From positions 133,945 to 197,944 of the forward strand of contig JBEKEM010000001.1 of assembly GCA_050013835.1 (NCBI GenBank): DNA of 64,000 nucleotides, written 5' to 3'. Of this stretch, positions 52,365-61,353 are shown one piece after another. Every line of letters starts with the position of its first letter. The first letter of the stretch is position 1. Below the pieces are notes generated by a model. The model saw nothing but the letters and a program-made list of their open reading frames with translations, ran no database searches and was not told the DNA's origin. The position numbers and the translations under genes were made by a program. This DNA is from Bog-793 sp050013835. Lineage in GTDB: Bacteria; Actinomycetota; Acidimicrobiia; Acidimicrobiales; Bog-793.

Positions 52365-53093
52365 CTAGCGGCCCGGGTCGCCCGCCGACCCGCGGCGCCG
52401 GCGCAGCTCGGTGAGGATGGCGGCCGTGGCCGACACGCCGAAGCGGTTCGCGCCGGCCTTCTCCATCGCCAGCACGGCGTCGAGCGTGCGCAGGCCCCCG
52501 GCGGCCTTCACACCGACGTGGGGCGAGACGCTCGCCCGCATGAGGGAGACGTCGGCGGCCGTCGCGCCCCCGGGTGCGAAGCCGGTGTTCGTCTTCACGA
52601 AGCCGGCCCCGGCTTCCTCGGCGAGGTGGCAGCCGAGCACCTTCTGGTCGTCGTCGAGGTAGGCGTTCTCGAGGATCACCTTCACGGTCCGGCCGGCCGC
52701 CGCCTCGACGACGGCGCGGATGTCCCGCTCGACGTACGCCGCCTCGCCGCCGCGCAGGGCCCCGATGTGGATGACCATGTCGAACTCCTCGGCGCCGGCC
52801 TCGAGCGCCCCGGCGACCTCGGCGACCTTGGCCGCTGTCGCGGTCGAGCCGTGCGGGAAGCCGATCACCGTCCCGACGATCACCCCCGAGCCCGCGAGCT
52901 CCTCGGCCGCCCGGGCGACGTCGCTTCCGCGCACGCAAGCCGAGGCGGTGTGCCAGGACAGTGCGATCCGCAAGCCGTCGGTGAGCTCGGCCGAGGTGAG
53001 CTCGGGCCGCAGCAGTGCATGGTCGATCGCCGCGGCGAGGTGCTCGACCGTCGGCAGGTCGTCGCGGGGAGGCGGCGTGTCGCCCATCTCCAT
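52365..53093 (-). CDS. deoC: Deoxyribose-phosphate aldolase
   Basis: Cleaves 2-deoxyribose-5-P to glyceraldehyde-3-P and acetaldehyde in nucleoside breakdown. Motifs: AAAIDHALLRPELT, GTVIGFPHGSTAT, EFDMVIHIGALRGG, catalytic Lys in GFVKTNTGFAPGGAT, and VGVKAAGGLRTLDAVLAM. 242 residues, normal. ATG 53093 has AGAAAGG upstream; ATG 53087 is also possible. Confidence 0.94.
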   Translation of the reverse strand: MEMGDTPPPRDDLPTVEHLAAAIDHALLRPELTSAELTDGLRIALSWHTASACVRGSDVARAAEELAGSGVIVGTVIGFPHGSTATAAKVAEVAGALEAGAEEFDMVIHIGALRGGEAAYVERDIRAVVEAAAGRTVKVILENAYLDDDQKVLGCHLAEEAGAGFVKTNTGFAPGGATAADVSLMRASVSPHVGVKAAGGLRTLDAVLAMEKAGANRFGVSATAAILTELRRRRGSAGDPGR

Positions 53094-53156
53094 CGCCTTT
53101 CTCGCCTCTCGGTGCGTCCGACGCCCGGTGCCGGAGGGCCGGGCTCAGGGTAGCGG

Positions 53157-54749
53157 TCAGCTCCCGCCGCTGTTCCCGAGCTTGCGGCGGACGGCCTCGC
53201 GGCGGGCCTGGAGCTCCCGGTAGCTGAGCTTCTCGGTCCCGGCTGCCACGCCGATCGCCGCCCGGACCCCGTCGAGGTCGACCCCCGCGAGCGCAGGGTC
53301 GACACCGATCTCGCGGGCGATCTGCTCGCCGTGGCGGCTGGCGAAGTACCCGGCGACCTCGACGACCTCGCCGAGCAGGTCGACGTCGGGCGCGAAAACG
53401 GCGACCACGCCGTCGAGGAAGAGGATGTTCTTCACGAAGAGCATCAGCTCCTTGGGGAGCTTCGCCCCGTTGGCGAGGAGGTGCTTGGTGAGCTCGCGCA
53501 TCTGGCGGCTGAGCTCCTCGGCGCTCATCTCGGCGAGCTCTTGGGGGGGCGCGTCAAGGCCGAGGGCGACGACCATCCGGTCGACGTCGGCGTCCGCAGC
53601 GAGGGCGCCGAGGTCCCGGAGCGCCACCACTTCGCCGCGGGCGTCGTTCATCGTCGCCCCCATCACGAGCCGGAGGAACGCCATCCGGTGGTGCTCGTCG
53701 AGACGGCCCGTGATCCCGAAGTCGAGGAGGGCCACCCGCCCGTCGGGAAGGACGAGGAGGTTGCCCCCGTGGAGGTCGCCATGGAAGACGCCGAAGAGCA
53801 TTACCCCCTCGAGGAAGGCGACGATCGTCGCGCGCATCACCTTCTCGGTGGCGATCCCGGCGTCCCGCATCGACGCCACGTCGTCCCAGGCGAAGCCGTC
53901 GAGGCGTTCCATCACGAGCACGCGCGGGGCGACGAGCCGGGAGTGCGGCCGGGGCACGACGAGGGTGCGTTGCCCGGCGGCGGCGACCGCCGCCGCGACG
54001 TCGAGCATGCTCTCGGCCTCGAGGCGGAAGTCGAGCTCCTCGACGATCGTCTCGGCGAACAGCTCGATGAGCGCCGGCGGGTTGGCGAGGACCGCGATCG
54101 GGATCCGCCCGACGAGGTGCGGCGCGAGGAAGCTCATCACCGCGAGGTCGTTGCGCACCCGGGAGGCGATCTGAGGCCGCTGCACCTTGACGACGACCTC
54201 CTCACCGGTCGAAAGGCGCGCCCGGTGCACCTGGGCGATCGAGGCCGCGGCGACGGGCTCTCGGCAGAACTCGGCGAAGACCTCGCCGAGGGGGCGCCCG
54301 AGGTCGGCCTCGACACAGGCGCGCACCGTCTCGAACGACTCCGCCGGAACGCGGTCGCGCAGCAGCTTGAACTCGGCCACGAGCTCGGGGGGGAAGATCC
54401 CCTCACCCGAGGAGAGGATCTGGCCGAACTTGATGTAGGTGGGGCCGAGCCGCTGGAAGGCGAGCCGCAGCCGGTGAGCGAGCCCCGCCAAGGACGCGGC
54501 CTGGCTCCGGCGTCGGTCGGCGAGCCACCAGCCGGCGACTGCCCAGCCGAGGACCGCCGAGACCCGCACGATCCGCCGCGCCGGCGGGAGGCGCCGGCGG
54601 CGGATGAGGCCTGGGACCGTCCCCCGGGTGTTCTCCCGCACGAGGTCGAGACCGACCCGCCACAACAGGTCGTCGGGCTCGACGAGCCACGGCGCGTCGT
54701 CCGAGAAGGCCCCGACCGAAAGGTCGGCGGGCGGTCGGGCCGCGCTCAG
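53157..54749 (-). CDS. ABC1/UbiB-family atypical kinase
   Basis: A 530-residue protein-kinase-like fold. The KxGQ motif is in GPTYIKFGQILSSGEG, the VAAASIAQVHRARL Ala-rich loop replaces the usual Gly loop, then EEVVVKVQRP, LFGVFHGDLHGGNLLVLPDG (catalytic Asp) and LLDFGITG (metal Asp). Homologues support ubiquinone or lipid metabolism; the exact role here is unknown. The conserved N-terminus (APWLVEPDDLLW) lies before any ATG, GTG or TTG, so the start is probably CTG 54749 overlapping the fabF stop (CTGA). A TTG near 54663 is the alternative. Confidence 0.85.
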   Translation of the reverse strand: MSAARPPADLSVGAFSDDAPWLVEPDDLLWRVGLDLVRENTRGTVPGLIRRRRLPPARRIVRVSAVLGWAVAGWWLADRRRSQAASLAGLAHRLRLAFQRLGPTYIKFGQILSSGEGIFPPELVAEFKLLRDRVPAESFETVRACVEADLGRPLGEVFAEFCREPVAAASIAQVHRARLSTGEEVVVKVQRPQIASRVRNDLAVMSFLAPHLVGRIPIAVLANPPALIELFAETIVEELDFRLEAESMLDVAAAVAAAGQRTLVVPRPHSRLVAPRVLVMERLDGFAWDDVASMRDAGIATEKVMRATIVAFLEGVMLFGVFHGDLHGGNLLVLPDGRVALLDFGITGRLDEHHRMAFLRLVMGATMNDARGEVVALRDLGALAADADVDRMVVALGLDAPPQELAEMSAEELSRQMRELTKHLLANGAKLPKELMLFVKNILFLDGVVAVFAPDVDLLGEVVEVAGYFASRHGEQIAREIGVDPALAGVDLDGVRAAIGVAAGTEKLSYRELQARREAVRRKLGNSGGS

Positions 54750-55945
54750 CTCGTCACGGGGCCAAACACGAGGCATCCGTTGTGCCCCCCGAAGCCGAAG
54801 CTGTTCGAGAGCACCGGGCCCGGGGAGATGGGCCGCGCCGTCCCCGTCACGATGTCGAGGTGGATCTCGGGGTCCTGCTCCTCGAGGCCCGCCGTGGGGG
54901 GAATGAGACCGCGCTCGATCGAGAGGACCGAGGCCACGGCCTCGAGTGCCCCGGCGGCGCCGAGCGAGTGCCCCGTGACGCCCTTGATCGAGGTGACCGG
55001 GGGCCCGGGGCGGCCGAAGACCTTCTCGATCGCCTCGGCCTCGGCGAGGTCGTTGAGGGGTGTCGAGGTGCCGTGTCCGTTGATGTGGGCGACGCCGTCT
55101 GGCGCGATCCCGGCGTCGGCGAGGGCGAGCTCCATGCAGGCGACAGCCCCCTCGCCACCCGGGGCCGGGGCGGTGATGTGGTAGGCGTCGGCGGTCGATC
55201 CGGCACCCAGCACCTCGGCGTAGAGGTGGGCGCCCCTCGCCAGCGCGTGCTCGAGCTCCTCGAGGATGATGGCGCCGCCCCCCTCGGCGATGACGAAGCC
55301 GTCGCGGCGGCGGTCGAACGGGCGCGAGTGCCCCGAGGTCGACAGGGCCGTCATGTTGGCGAAGGCGGCGATGCCGATCGGGTCGAGGCCGCCAGCCGGC
55401 GAGATCGCCGCCTCGGCCCCCCCGGTGATGACGGCGTCGCAACGGCCGTCGCCGACGAGACGAAAGGCATTGCCGATGGCGTGGGTGGCCGAGGCGCAGG
55501 CCGTGACGACCGTCTCGCAGGGCCCCCGCCAGCCGAAGCGGATCGAAATCGCCGCCGCGCCGGCGTTGCCCATCATCATCGGCACGAGCCGGGGAGAGAC
55601 CCGGCGTGCCCCCTTGGCGACGAGCAGGATGATCTGCTCCTGCATCGTGGCGAGCCCCCCGGTCCCCGTCCCGAAGATCACGCCGGAGCGGGCCGGATCG
55701 GCGCCGAGCTCTCCGGCGTCATCGAGGGCGAGCTGGGCGGCGGCGACAGAGAACTGGGCGAAGCGGTCCGTCTGGCGCGCCTCTTTCGGGTCGAACCAGA
55801 CCGATGGGTCGAAATCCTCGACCCACTGCGGGCCCTCGGCGGCGGGACCGGAGAGGCCGGCGAAAAAGGCGTCCTTGCCGATCCCGCAGGAGGCGAGGAC
55901 GCCGAGGCCCGTGACGACGACTCGGCGCCGGGGGCCCCGGACCAT
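54746..55945 (-). CDS. fabF: Beta-ketoacyl-ACP synthase II
   Basis: Condenses malonyl-ACP with the growing acyl chain. The Cys-His-His triad is complete: VVTACASATHAIG, HINGHGTSTPLND and KGVTGHSLGAAGALE. N-terminus RVVVTGLGVLASCGIGKD, C-terminus LSNSFGFGGHNGCLVF. 399 residues. ATG 55945 overlaps the acpP stop by one base (TGATG). Last fab gene of the operon, followed by the UbiB-like gene. Confidence 0.95.
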   Translation of the reverse strand: MVRGPRRRVVVTGLGVLASCGIGKDAFFAGLSGPAAEGPQWVEDFDPSVWFDPKEARQTDRFAQFSVAAAQLALDDAGELGADPARSGVIFGTGTGGLATMQEQIILLVAKGARRVSPRLVPMMMGNAGAAAISIRFGWRGPCETVVTACASATHAIGNAFRLVGDGRCDAVITGGAEAAISPAGGLDPIGIAAFANMTALSTSGHSRPFDRRRDGFVIAEGGGAIILEELEHALARGAHLYAEVLGAGSTADAYHITAPAPGGEGAVACMELALADAGIAPDGVAHINGHGTSTPLNDLAEAEAIEKVFGRPGPPVTSIKGVTGHSLGAAGALEAVASVLSIERGLIPPTAGLEEQDPEIHLDIVTGTARPISPGPVLSNSFGFGGHNGCLVFGPVTS

Positions 55946-56184
55946 CAGAGCTTCGAGACGACGAGCTCGTAGGCCTGGCCGACCGTGTCGACCCCGTCGA
56001 GCTCGGTCTCGTCGACGGAGATGCCGAACGCCTCCTCGAGCGCCATCACGAACTCGACCAGGTCGAGGCTGTCGGCGTTCAGGTCGTCGGAGAAGCTCGC
56101 CTCCGGCACGATCTTGTCCGCGGGCACCTGGAGGACGTCCACGGCGCACTTCTTGAACTTCTCGAACGTGGCGTCATCGCTCAC
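55945..56184 (-). CDS. acpP: Acyl carrier protein
   Basis: A 79-residue carrier. The phosphopantetheine Ser is in LNADSLDLVEFVMALEEAFG. Starts with DDATFEKFKKCAVDVLQVPA; acidic as expected. GTG 56184 has GAGGAG about 7 bases upstream. It lies between fabG and fabF; the gap to fabG (80 bases) is the largest in this operon. Confidence 0.95.
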   Translation of the reverse strand: MSDDATFEKFKKCAVDVLQVPADKIVPEASFSDDLNADSLDLVEFVMALEEAFGISVDETELDGVDTVGQAYELVVSKL

Positions 56185-56264
56185 GGCTCGCTCCTCGTCA
56201 CGTTGTCGGCGATTGGTCGCACTGCGAATCCGAGCATCCTGTCGGGTCGGCCCCCAGACCTTAC

Positions 56265-56993
56265 CTAGTGTCCCATCCCGAGTCCGCCGTCGACGGCCAG
56301 CACGGCCCCGGTGATGTAGGCAGCTTCGTTCGAGGCGAGGAAGTGCACCGCCCCGGCAACCTCGTCGGGTTCGGCGACCCGGCCGAGGGGAACGAGCGAC
56401 AGAAGTGCCGCCCGCTGCTGCTCGGAGACCGCGGCGAGCATGTCGGTCGCGACGAGCCCGGGGGCGACGACGTTCACCGTGATGCTGCGGCCCGCTACCT
56501 CGCGGGCGAGCGAGCGGGCGAAGCCGATCTGGCCCGCCTTGGCCGCGGCGTAGTTCGCCTGTCCGGCGTTGCCGAGGTAGGCGACGACCGACGAGATGAG
56601 GATGATACGGCCCGAGCGCGCCCGCAGCATCGGTCCGAGCGCCCGCTTCGCCGCCCGGAAGGTCGCCGACAAGTCGGTTTCGATGACCCGCGACCAACGC
56701 TCCTCGCTCATCCGCAGGACGAGCCCGTCGTCGGTAACCCCGGCCGAGCAGACCAGCACCTCGACCGGGCCGAGCCCGGTCTCGACGGCCGAGAACGCCG
56801 CCTCGACGGCCGCCGGGTCGTCGACGTCACAGGCGACCGGCCAGAGCGGCTCGGAGCCGGCCCCACCGGCGAGGTCGGCCGGCGGCGCGGTCTTGAAGGT
56901 GACGGCGACCCGGTCGCCCCCGTCCTGAAAGCGGCGGGCGCAGGCGAGGCCGATGCCCCGCGACCCCCCCGTCACGAGCACGACCCGGCTCAC
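56265..56993 (-). CDS. fabG: 3-oxoacyl-ACP reductase
   Basis: NADPH-dependent reduction of beta-ketoacyl-ACP. SDR motifs: VVLVTGGSRGIGLACARRF, VCSAGVTDDGL, catalytic Ser in RIILISSVVAYLG, Tyr-x3-Lys in NYAAAKAGQIGF, and VNVVAPGLVATDM. 242 residues. GTG 56993 overlaps the fabH stop (GTGA). Confidence 0.94.
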   Translation of the reverse strand: MSRVVLVTGGSRGIGLACARRFQDGGDRVAVTFKTAPPADLAGGAGSEPLWPVACDVDDPAAVEAAFSAVETGLGPVEVLVCSAGVTDDGLVLRMSEERWSRVIETDLSATFRAAKRALGPMLRARSGRIILISSVVAYLGNAGQANYAAAKAGQIGFARSLAREVAGRSITVNVVAPGLVATDMLAAVSEQQRAALLSLVPLGRVAEPDEVAGAVHFLASNEAAYITGAVLAVDGGLGMGH

Positions 56994-57925
56994 GCGACGC
57001 CCCGCCGGCCCCAGCGGATGACGACCGAGGCCCAGGTCATGCCGGCGCCGAACCCAGAGAGGAGGACCAGGTCGCCGTCGGTAACGCGTCCCGCCTCGAC
57101 GGCGTCGACGAGCCCGTAGGGGATCGATCCGGCCGAGGTGTTGCCGATGCGGTCGAGGACGACGACGGTGCGCTCCATGGATAGGCCGAGGCGCGCGTTC
57201 ACCGCTTCGATGATCCGCAGGTTTGCCTGGTGGGGCACGAAGAGGGCGATGTCATCGGCCGTGCACCCGGCGGCGGCGAAGACCTTGGTGATCGAGTCGA
57301 CCTCGGCGCGCACGGCCCGCCGGAAGATCTCGCGCCCGTCCATCTCGATGTACCCGCCGATCTCGGCGAACAGCAGCGGCGCGGCGGTCCCGTCGGCACC
57401 GAGGTCGTAGGCGAGGATGAGGTCGTCACGGGCTCCGGCCTCCACGACGACGGCGCCGGCGCCGTCGCCGAAGAGGATCGCTGTCGCGCGGTCCGCGAAG
57501 TCCGTGATCCGCGAGAGTGTGTCCGAGCCGATGACGAGGGCGCGGCGCACGCCGGCGGAGATCATCGCGTCGGCGAGCACGAGCGAGTAGGTGAACCCGG
57601 CGCAGGCTGCGTTGACGTCGAGCGCGCCGCCCCGGCACCCCAGGACCTCGTGCACGGTCGCCGAGACAGCTGGGAGCGTCTGGTCGGGGGTCGTCGTCGC
57701 CACGACGACGAGGTCGACGTCCGCGCCCACGAGCCCGGCTCGGACGAGCGCCGCGCGGCCGGCCTCGATGGCGAGCCCCCGGGTCGTGCCGCCGACGTGG
57801 CGCTCCTTGATCCCGGTCCGCTCCACGATCCACTGGTCGGATGTGTCGAGGCGGGCCTCGAAGTCGGCGTTGGTGAGGACCTTGTCTGGAAGGGCGGCGC
57901 CCCAGCCGGTGATCGCCGCCCCCAT
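56990..57925 (-). CDS. fabH: Beta-ketoacyl-ACP synthase III
   Basis: Starts fatty acid synthesis from an acyl-CoA and malonyl-ACP. The catalytic Cys is in DVNAACAGFTYSLVL, His in LFVPHQANLRIIEAV, Asn in DRIGNTSAGSIPYGL. N-terminus ITGWGAALPDKVLTN and SDQWIVERTGIKERH. 311 residues. ATG 57925 overlaps the fabD stop by one base. Choice of acyl-CoA primer (straight or branched) cannot be read. Confidence 0.95.
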   Translation of the reverse strand: MGAAITGWGAALPDKVLTNADFEARLDTSDQWIVERTGIKERHVGGTTRGLAIEAGRAALVRAGLVGADVDLVVVATTTPDQTLPAVSATVHEVLGCRGGALDVNAACAGFTYSLVLADAMISAGVRRALVIGSDTLSRITDFADRATAILFGDGAGAVVVEAGARDDLILAYDLGADGTAAPLLFAEIGGYIEMDGREIFRRAVRAEVDSITKVFAAAGCTADDIALFVPHQANLRIIEAVNARLGLSMERTVVVLDRIGNTSAGSIPYGLVDAVEAGRVTDGDLVLLSGFGAGMTWASVVIRWGRRGVA

Positions 57926-59184
57926 CAGCCGGCCCCCCGGGCGGCATCCGGCGGCACCCGCAGCCACGCCACTGGCTGGCCGTGGACGACGCGCTCGCCG
58001 GCGAGGACGAGCACGCCCGCCAGCGTGCCGGCGAACGCCGAGCGGATCTCGGTCTCGCCGGCCCAGCCGACGAGGTCGCCGACGGCGACGCGGACGAGCT
58101 CGTCGGCCGGATCGTCCTCCGCTCTCCCGGAGAGTCGCGGTGCCGCCGAGGCGAAGGGCTCCGACGGCCGGAAGGGCCCCGTCCCGGGCGAGATGATCAG
58201 CCGCTCGACGATCGAGTACCGCTCGCCGACGAGCCGTTCGGCCGGGGGCCGCTGGGCGGCGGCACCGGCGAGCGCCTCCACGAGCGCCTCGAGCTCGGCC
58301 GGTGTCGCGACCGAGCAGTTGACGATCGAGCCGGCCGGCAGGACCCGCTTGGCGAGCCCGGTGAGCACGCCCCCCGGCCCGAGCTCGACGAACGTGCGGG
58401 ACCCCGCGCCGAAGAGCGCCTCGAGGCTCTGGCGCCATCTCACCGGGGCGCAGAGCTGGGCGGAGAGAAGCCCCGGCCAGTCCCCAGCGCCAGGATGCGC
58501 CTTGGCGTCGACGTTGGCGACGACGGCCGGCTCGGACTCGAAGAACGTCGCGGCCGCCAGCGCCTTGCGGAGGCGGTCGCGGGCGGGCGCCATCAGCGGC
58601 GTGTGGAATGCCCCCCCGACGGGGATGGCGAGGACCCGTTTGGCACCCGCCTGCCGGGCAAGCCCGGCGGCGCGCTCGACCGAGTCGTGCTCGCCGGCGA
58701 TCACGACCTGGCCCGGCGCGTTGTAGTTGGCGACCCAGACCTCGCCCTCGGCGCGCAGGCAGGCCGCCTCGACCTCGGCGTCGTCGAGGCCGAGGACGGC
58801 GACCATCGTCCCCGGGTTGTGCTCGGCCGCCTCGGCCATGGCGGCACCGCGCTCGGCGACGAGCTCGAGGCCGTCCTCGTAGGAGAGAGCGCCGGTCGCG
58901 ACGAGGGCGGTGTACTCGCCGAGGCTGTGGCCGGCGCAGGCCGCCGGCTCGAGGCCGACCCGTTCCGCCGCGTCGAGGATGACGAGGCTCGTGACGAACG
59001 TGGCGAGCTGCGCGTTGGCGGTGTTCGTCAGGGTCTTGTCGTCGGCGTCGACGAGCAGTTGCGCGACGTCACGCCCGACGACTTCGCTCGCGTGCTCGAC
59101 GAGCTCGAACGACGGGTGGTCCACCCAGCCCGCCCCCATGCCGGCGCGTTGCGAGCCCTGGCCGGGAAAGGTGAACGCCAGCAA
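57925..59184 (-). CDS. fabD: Malonyl-CoA:ACP transacylase with C-terminal lipoyl/biotinyl-like extension
   Basis: Loads malonyl onto ACP. The first 300 residues are a normal FabD: FTFPGQGSQRAGMG, active Ser in CAGHSLGEYTALVA, PVGGAFHTPLM (His), and FVELGPGGVLTGLAKR. The chain continues about 110 residues past the usual end. Residues about 360-412 (VAVGDLVGWAGETEIRSAFA, then VLVLAGERVVHGQPVAWLR) look like a barrel-sandwich hybrid domain of the biotinyl/lipoyl type, without the modified Lys. TTG 59184 is the start, with GGGGGCG upstream. First gene of the fab operon. Confidence 0.92.
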   Translation of the reverse strand: MLAFTFPGQGSQRAGMGAGWVDHPSFELVEHASEVVGRDVAQLLVDADDKTLTNTANAQLATFVTSLVILDAAERVGLEPAACAGHSLGEYTALVATGALSYEDGLELVAERGAAMAEAAEHNPGTMVAVLGLDDAEVEAACLRAEGEVWVANYNAPGQVVIAGEHDSVERAAGLARQAGAKRVLAIPVGGAFHTPLMAPARDRLRKALAAATFFESEPAVVANVDAKAHPGAGDWPGLLSAQLCAPVRWRQSLEALFGAGSRTFVELGPGGVLTGLAKRVLPAGSIVNCSVATPAELEALVEALAGAAAQRPPAERLVGERYSIVERLIISPGTGPFRPSEPFASAAPRLSGRAEDDPADELVRVAVGDLVGWAGETEIRSAFAGTLAGVLVLAGERVVHGQPVAWLRVPPDAARGAG

Positions 59185-59611
59185 GCAAACGCCCCCTTCG
59201 GACTCCGGACCGCGGCACCGGGCGAGGCGCCGGGGAATTTTGTCTCCCCAGGTCCTGTGCTGGTTACTCCGGGTAACTCTAAGGAACCGGGGCCGTCGAC
59301 GCTAAACGGAATCCTGTGACCAGCGCCGGAGCGGTCCGGGGCTGGGCGCGTCCGGGCTCGTCGGCGGACCTGCAGTTCGGATGGGGCCGGAGCCATTGGG
59401 TCTGCGGGCTGGCGCCGCGGTTCGGCACGTCGAGGTTCCCCTGGAGCAGATCCCGCACTTCGTCCGGGACGGGGCGCGCCTCGCTATCGGAGGATCGCAA
59501 GGCAGAGGCCGCGCCAATCGACGAGCAGCGAAGACCATTCGTCGTTCGCCGTGCTGGCCCAAGCGCCGTGTCGGCTACTCCCCAACCCGACGACCCTGTG
59601 GAGGTCCCTCA
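59185..59611. other. Upstream region of the fab operon and edge of accessory patch
   Basis: About 430 bases. The part nearest fabD must contain its promoter, but I see no clear boxes. The rest has no supported gene. Confidence 0.4.
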
Positions 59612-59700
59612 CACGTGCGCGCGTTCGACCCGGAGGTGGTCGATGCCGTCTGGGAGGCGTTCAAGCCGCTGCTCTCTGGCGGGACGAGCTGGTGGATTGA
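59612..59700 (+). pseudogene. N-terminal remnant of an IS5-type transposase
   Basis: The peptide HVRAFDPEVVDAVWEAFKPL, about 25 residues, matches the start of actinobacterial IS5-family transposases (V..FDPEVVDAVW.A..PLLP). The expected HPLGCHR continuation is absent and the frame degrades. No inverted terminal repeats are seen. A short relic. Confidence 0.4.
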
Positions 59701-59872
59701 ACCGTCCAGTGCTCCCATCGGGGACGCAGCCGCGCACTCAGACGGGTCAGCGGCTGTGCCTCGCGGAGGTGCTTGGTCTGCTCGCAACCAACTTGTGACT
59801 TCCGGCTCACATCTCGTCGTGTTTCGTCCGCCAACGTGAGGCTGTCGCCAGCACTCACGTTGAGGAATCGGC

Positions 59873-59895
59873 GTGCCCGGAGCGGGATTCGAACT
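59873..59895 (-). other. tRNA 3'-end fragment (possible att site)
   Basis: On the minus strand this reads as a tRNA T-loop and acceptor end (AGTTCGAATCCCGCTCCGGG, then CAC), but the sequence before it does not fold into the rest of a tRNA and its T-stem pairs only partly. It may mark the junction of an integrated element. Confidence 0.4.
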
Positions 59896-60049
59896 CTCGC
59901 TATCCTCATTCCGCCCCATCCGGCTAGTGCGCCGCGGTCCAGGTAGAAGGCTAATCTTGGCGGTCAGAACGCTGTTCCGTGACCGACTGTCCGGGGCAAT
60001 CTGCAAGCGTCTGTGACCACGGCGTGACACACGGCGGGTTCTGGTGGTC

Positions 60050-60982
60050 ATGGCTTCCGGTGGTGAGGACGGCGCGCGTCACCCCACCTGGCACTACGGT
60101 CTATCCATAAGACCACGGCGCATCGCTTCTATCGCATCGGCCGCGATCGCCTTCGCCGCCGTCAGTCTGGTGCTCCCTGCGACAGCGTTCGCCGCCGTCG
60201 CCCATTTTCGTTACGAGCATGGCGAGCCCCTAAACGACCTTCGCGTGACGCCGGGTGTGGTGTTCCATGTCACAGTTGCGACGATATGCCGGTCCGGTTA
60301 TGCCACCAGCGTGCGAGACGTGCCCGAATCTGAGAAGAACCAGGTCTACGCGGAATATGGCATCACCCATCACACGACGGACCAATACGAAATCGACCAC
60401 CTGATCTCTCTCGAACTCGGTGGCAGCAACGCGATCGGCAACCTTTGGCCCGAGCTGAATGACCACCCAAAGGGCTACTTGAACAGCAAGGACATTCTCG
60501 AAAACCGCTTGCACGACCTCGTGTGTGAGGGAAAGGTCGGACTCGCGACAGCGCAGAAGGCCATCGCCACCGATTGGGTGTCCGCGTATCACCAGTACCT
60601 CGGCACGTGGCCTAAGGCCAGTGCGACACAGCCGACAACGGTCGCGACTACTGCTCCAATCGCCACGACGACCACTCGACCTACCGTCACGACGACTGCG
60701 GGTGTCGCGGTGACGATCACCTCACTGATCGGCTCGATTGCCCCCGGCGGTCATGAATCGCTCACCGTGCATTCGAGCAAGCCGGGCGATTCCTGCACAC
60801 TCGCGGTAACGCTACCGAGCGGTCGACTGAGCACCGAAGCCGGCCTTGGCTCGACCACAGCCAATGCAAGCGGCGTCGCGACCTGGACGTGGCTGATCGG
60901 TTCAACCACTGGCGCGGGGACCGCTCGGGTATCGGTCAGTTGCGGCGCCGGAACCGTCGCAGGCACCTTCACGATCACCTAA
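60050..60982 (+). CDS. Secreted HNH-like nuclease with C-terminal Ig-like domain
   Basis: A 310-residue exported protein. The signal sequence is about residues 22-50 (IASIASAAIAFAAVSLVLPA, ending ATAFA). The nuclease part (about 55-170) has the pattern of secreted HNH proteins: ATICRSGYATSVRDV, VYAEYGI, YEIDHLISLELGGSNAIGNL and WPE, with the DH pair and Asn as metal/catalytic residues. A Thr-rich linker (about 190-215) leads to a beta-sandwich (VTITSLIGSIAPGGHESLTV). GC is lower than the core genome. ATG 60050; GTG 60044 in frame. Confidence 0.82.
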   Translation: MASGGEDGARHPTWHYGLSIRPRRIASIASAAIAFAAVSLVLPATAFAAVAHFRYEHGEPLNDLRVTPGVVFHVTVATICRSGYATSVRDVPESEKNQVYAEYGITHHTTDQYEIDHLISLELGGSNAIGNLWPELNDHPKGYLNSKDILENRLHDLVCEGKVGLATAQKAIATDWVSAYHQYLGTWPKASATQPTTVATTAPIATTTTRPTVTTTAGVAVTITSLIGSIAPGGHESLTVHSSKPGDSCTLAVTLPSGRLSTEAGLGSTTANASGVATWTWLIGSTTGAGTARVSVSCGAGTVAGTFTIT

Positions 60983-61180
60983 GGAGGTCCGGACCGCGAG
61001 GCTCCCGAAGTAGACCCACAGCCCGAGCTTGCCCTTAACCGGTATCGGCATCTCGAACGGCTGGGGATCGGCGATCTGCCAGTGCCACAGTCCGTCGATC
61101 GCCCATTCGATCTCGAAGTCTCGAACGCCGTCGCCCAGCTCGACCGTGCCGAGCAGAGCACCGCGTGGAAGGTGCGGCAT
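60902..61180 (-). pseudogene. ASCH-domain protein fragment
   Basis: The minus-strand frame gives HLPRGALLGTVELGDGVRDF, then WAIDGLWHWQIADPQPFEMP and KGKLGLWVYFGSL. This is the C-terminal part of an ASCH domain (G..L.TV.LVD..., W.W.L.DP.P...P.P.KG.LGLW). The N-terminal part, including the usual P.A..I..G.K.xE motif, is missing, and the frame then runs into the 3' end of the HNH gene on the other strand. A truncated relic. Confidence 0.6.
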
Positions 61181-61353
61181 GGGCGTTCTGAGGCCCCCTG
61201 GTGGCTCGCAACCCCTATCCCGAGTGGTGAGGTGGCCGTCGAGCAAATGGCCGTGCCTGAACATCGCCTCCCGGCCGTCCTGTGCCCCGGACCGTCGAGG
61301 GGTGGAGCGACCCCTCGTTAGCCGGCGCTACGGACACAGAGACTTAGCTGGAG

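Noticed and set aside
49297..52938. Very long open frame (over 1200 codons) on the minus strand
   Set aside because: It is antisense to the ECF, DUF4349, secreted protein and deoC region, is Arg/Gly-rich and has no recognisable domain. It is an effect of high GC.
59279..59500. Minus-strand ORF upstream of fabD
   Set aside because: Short, low-complexity, no ribosome site; may be element debris but no family can be named.
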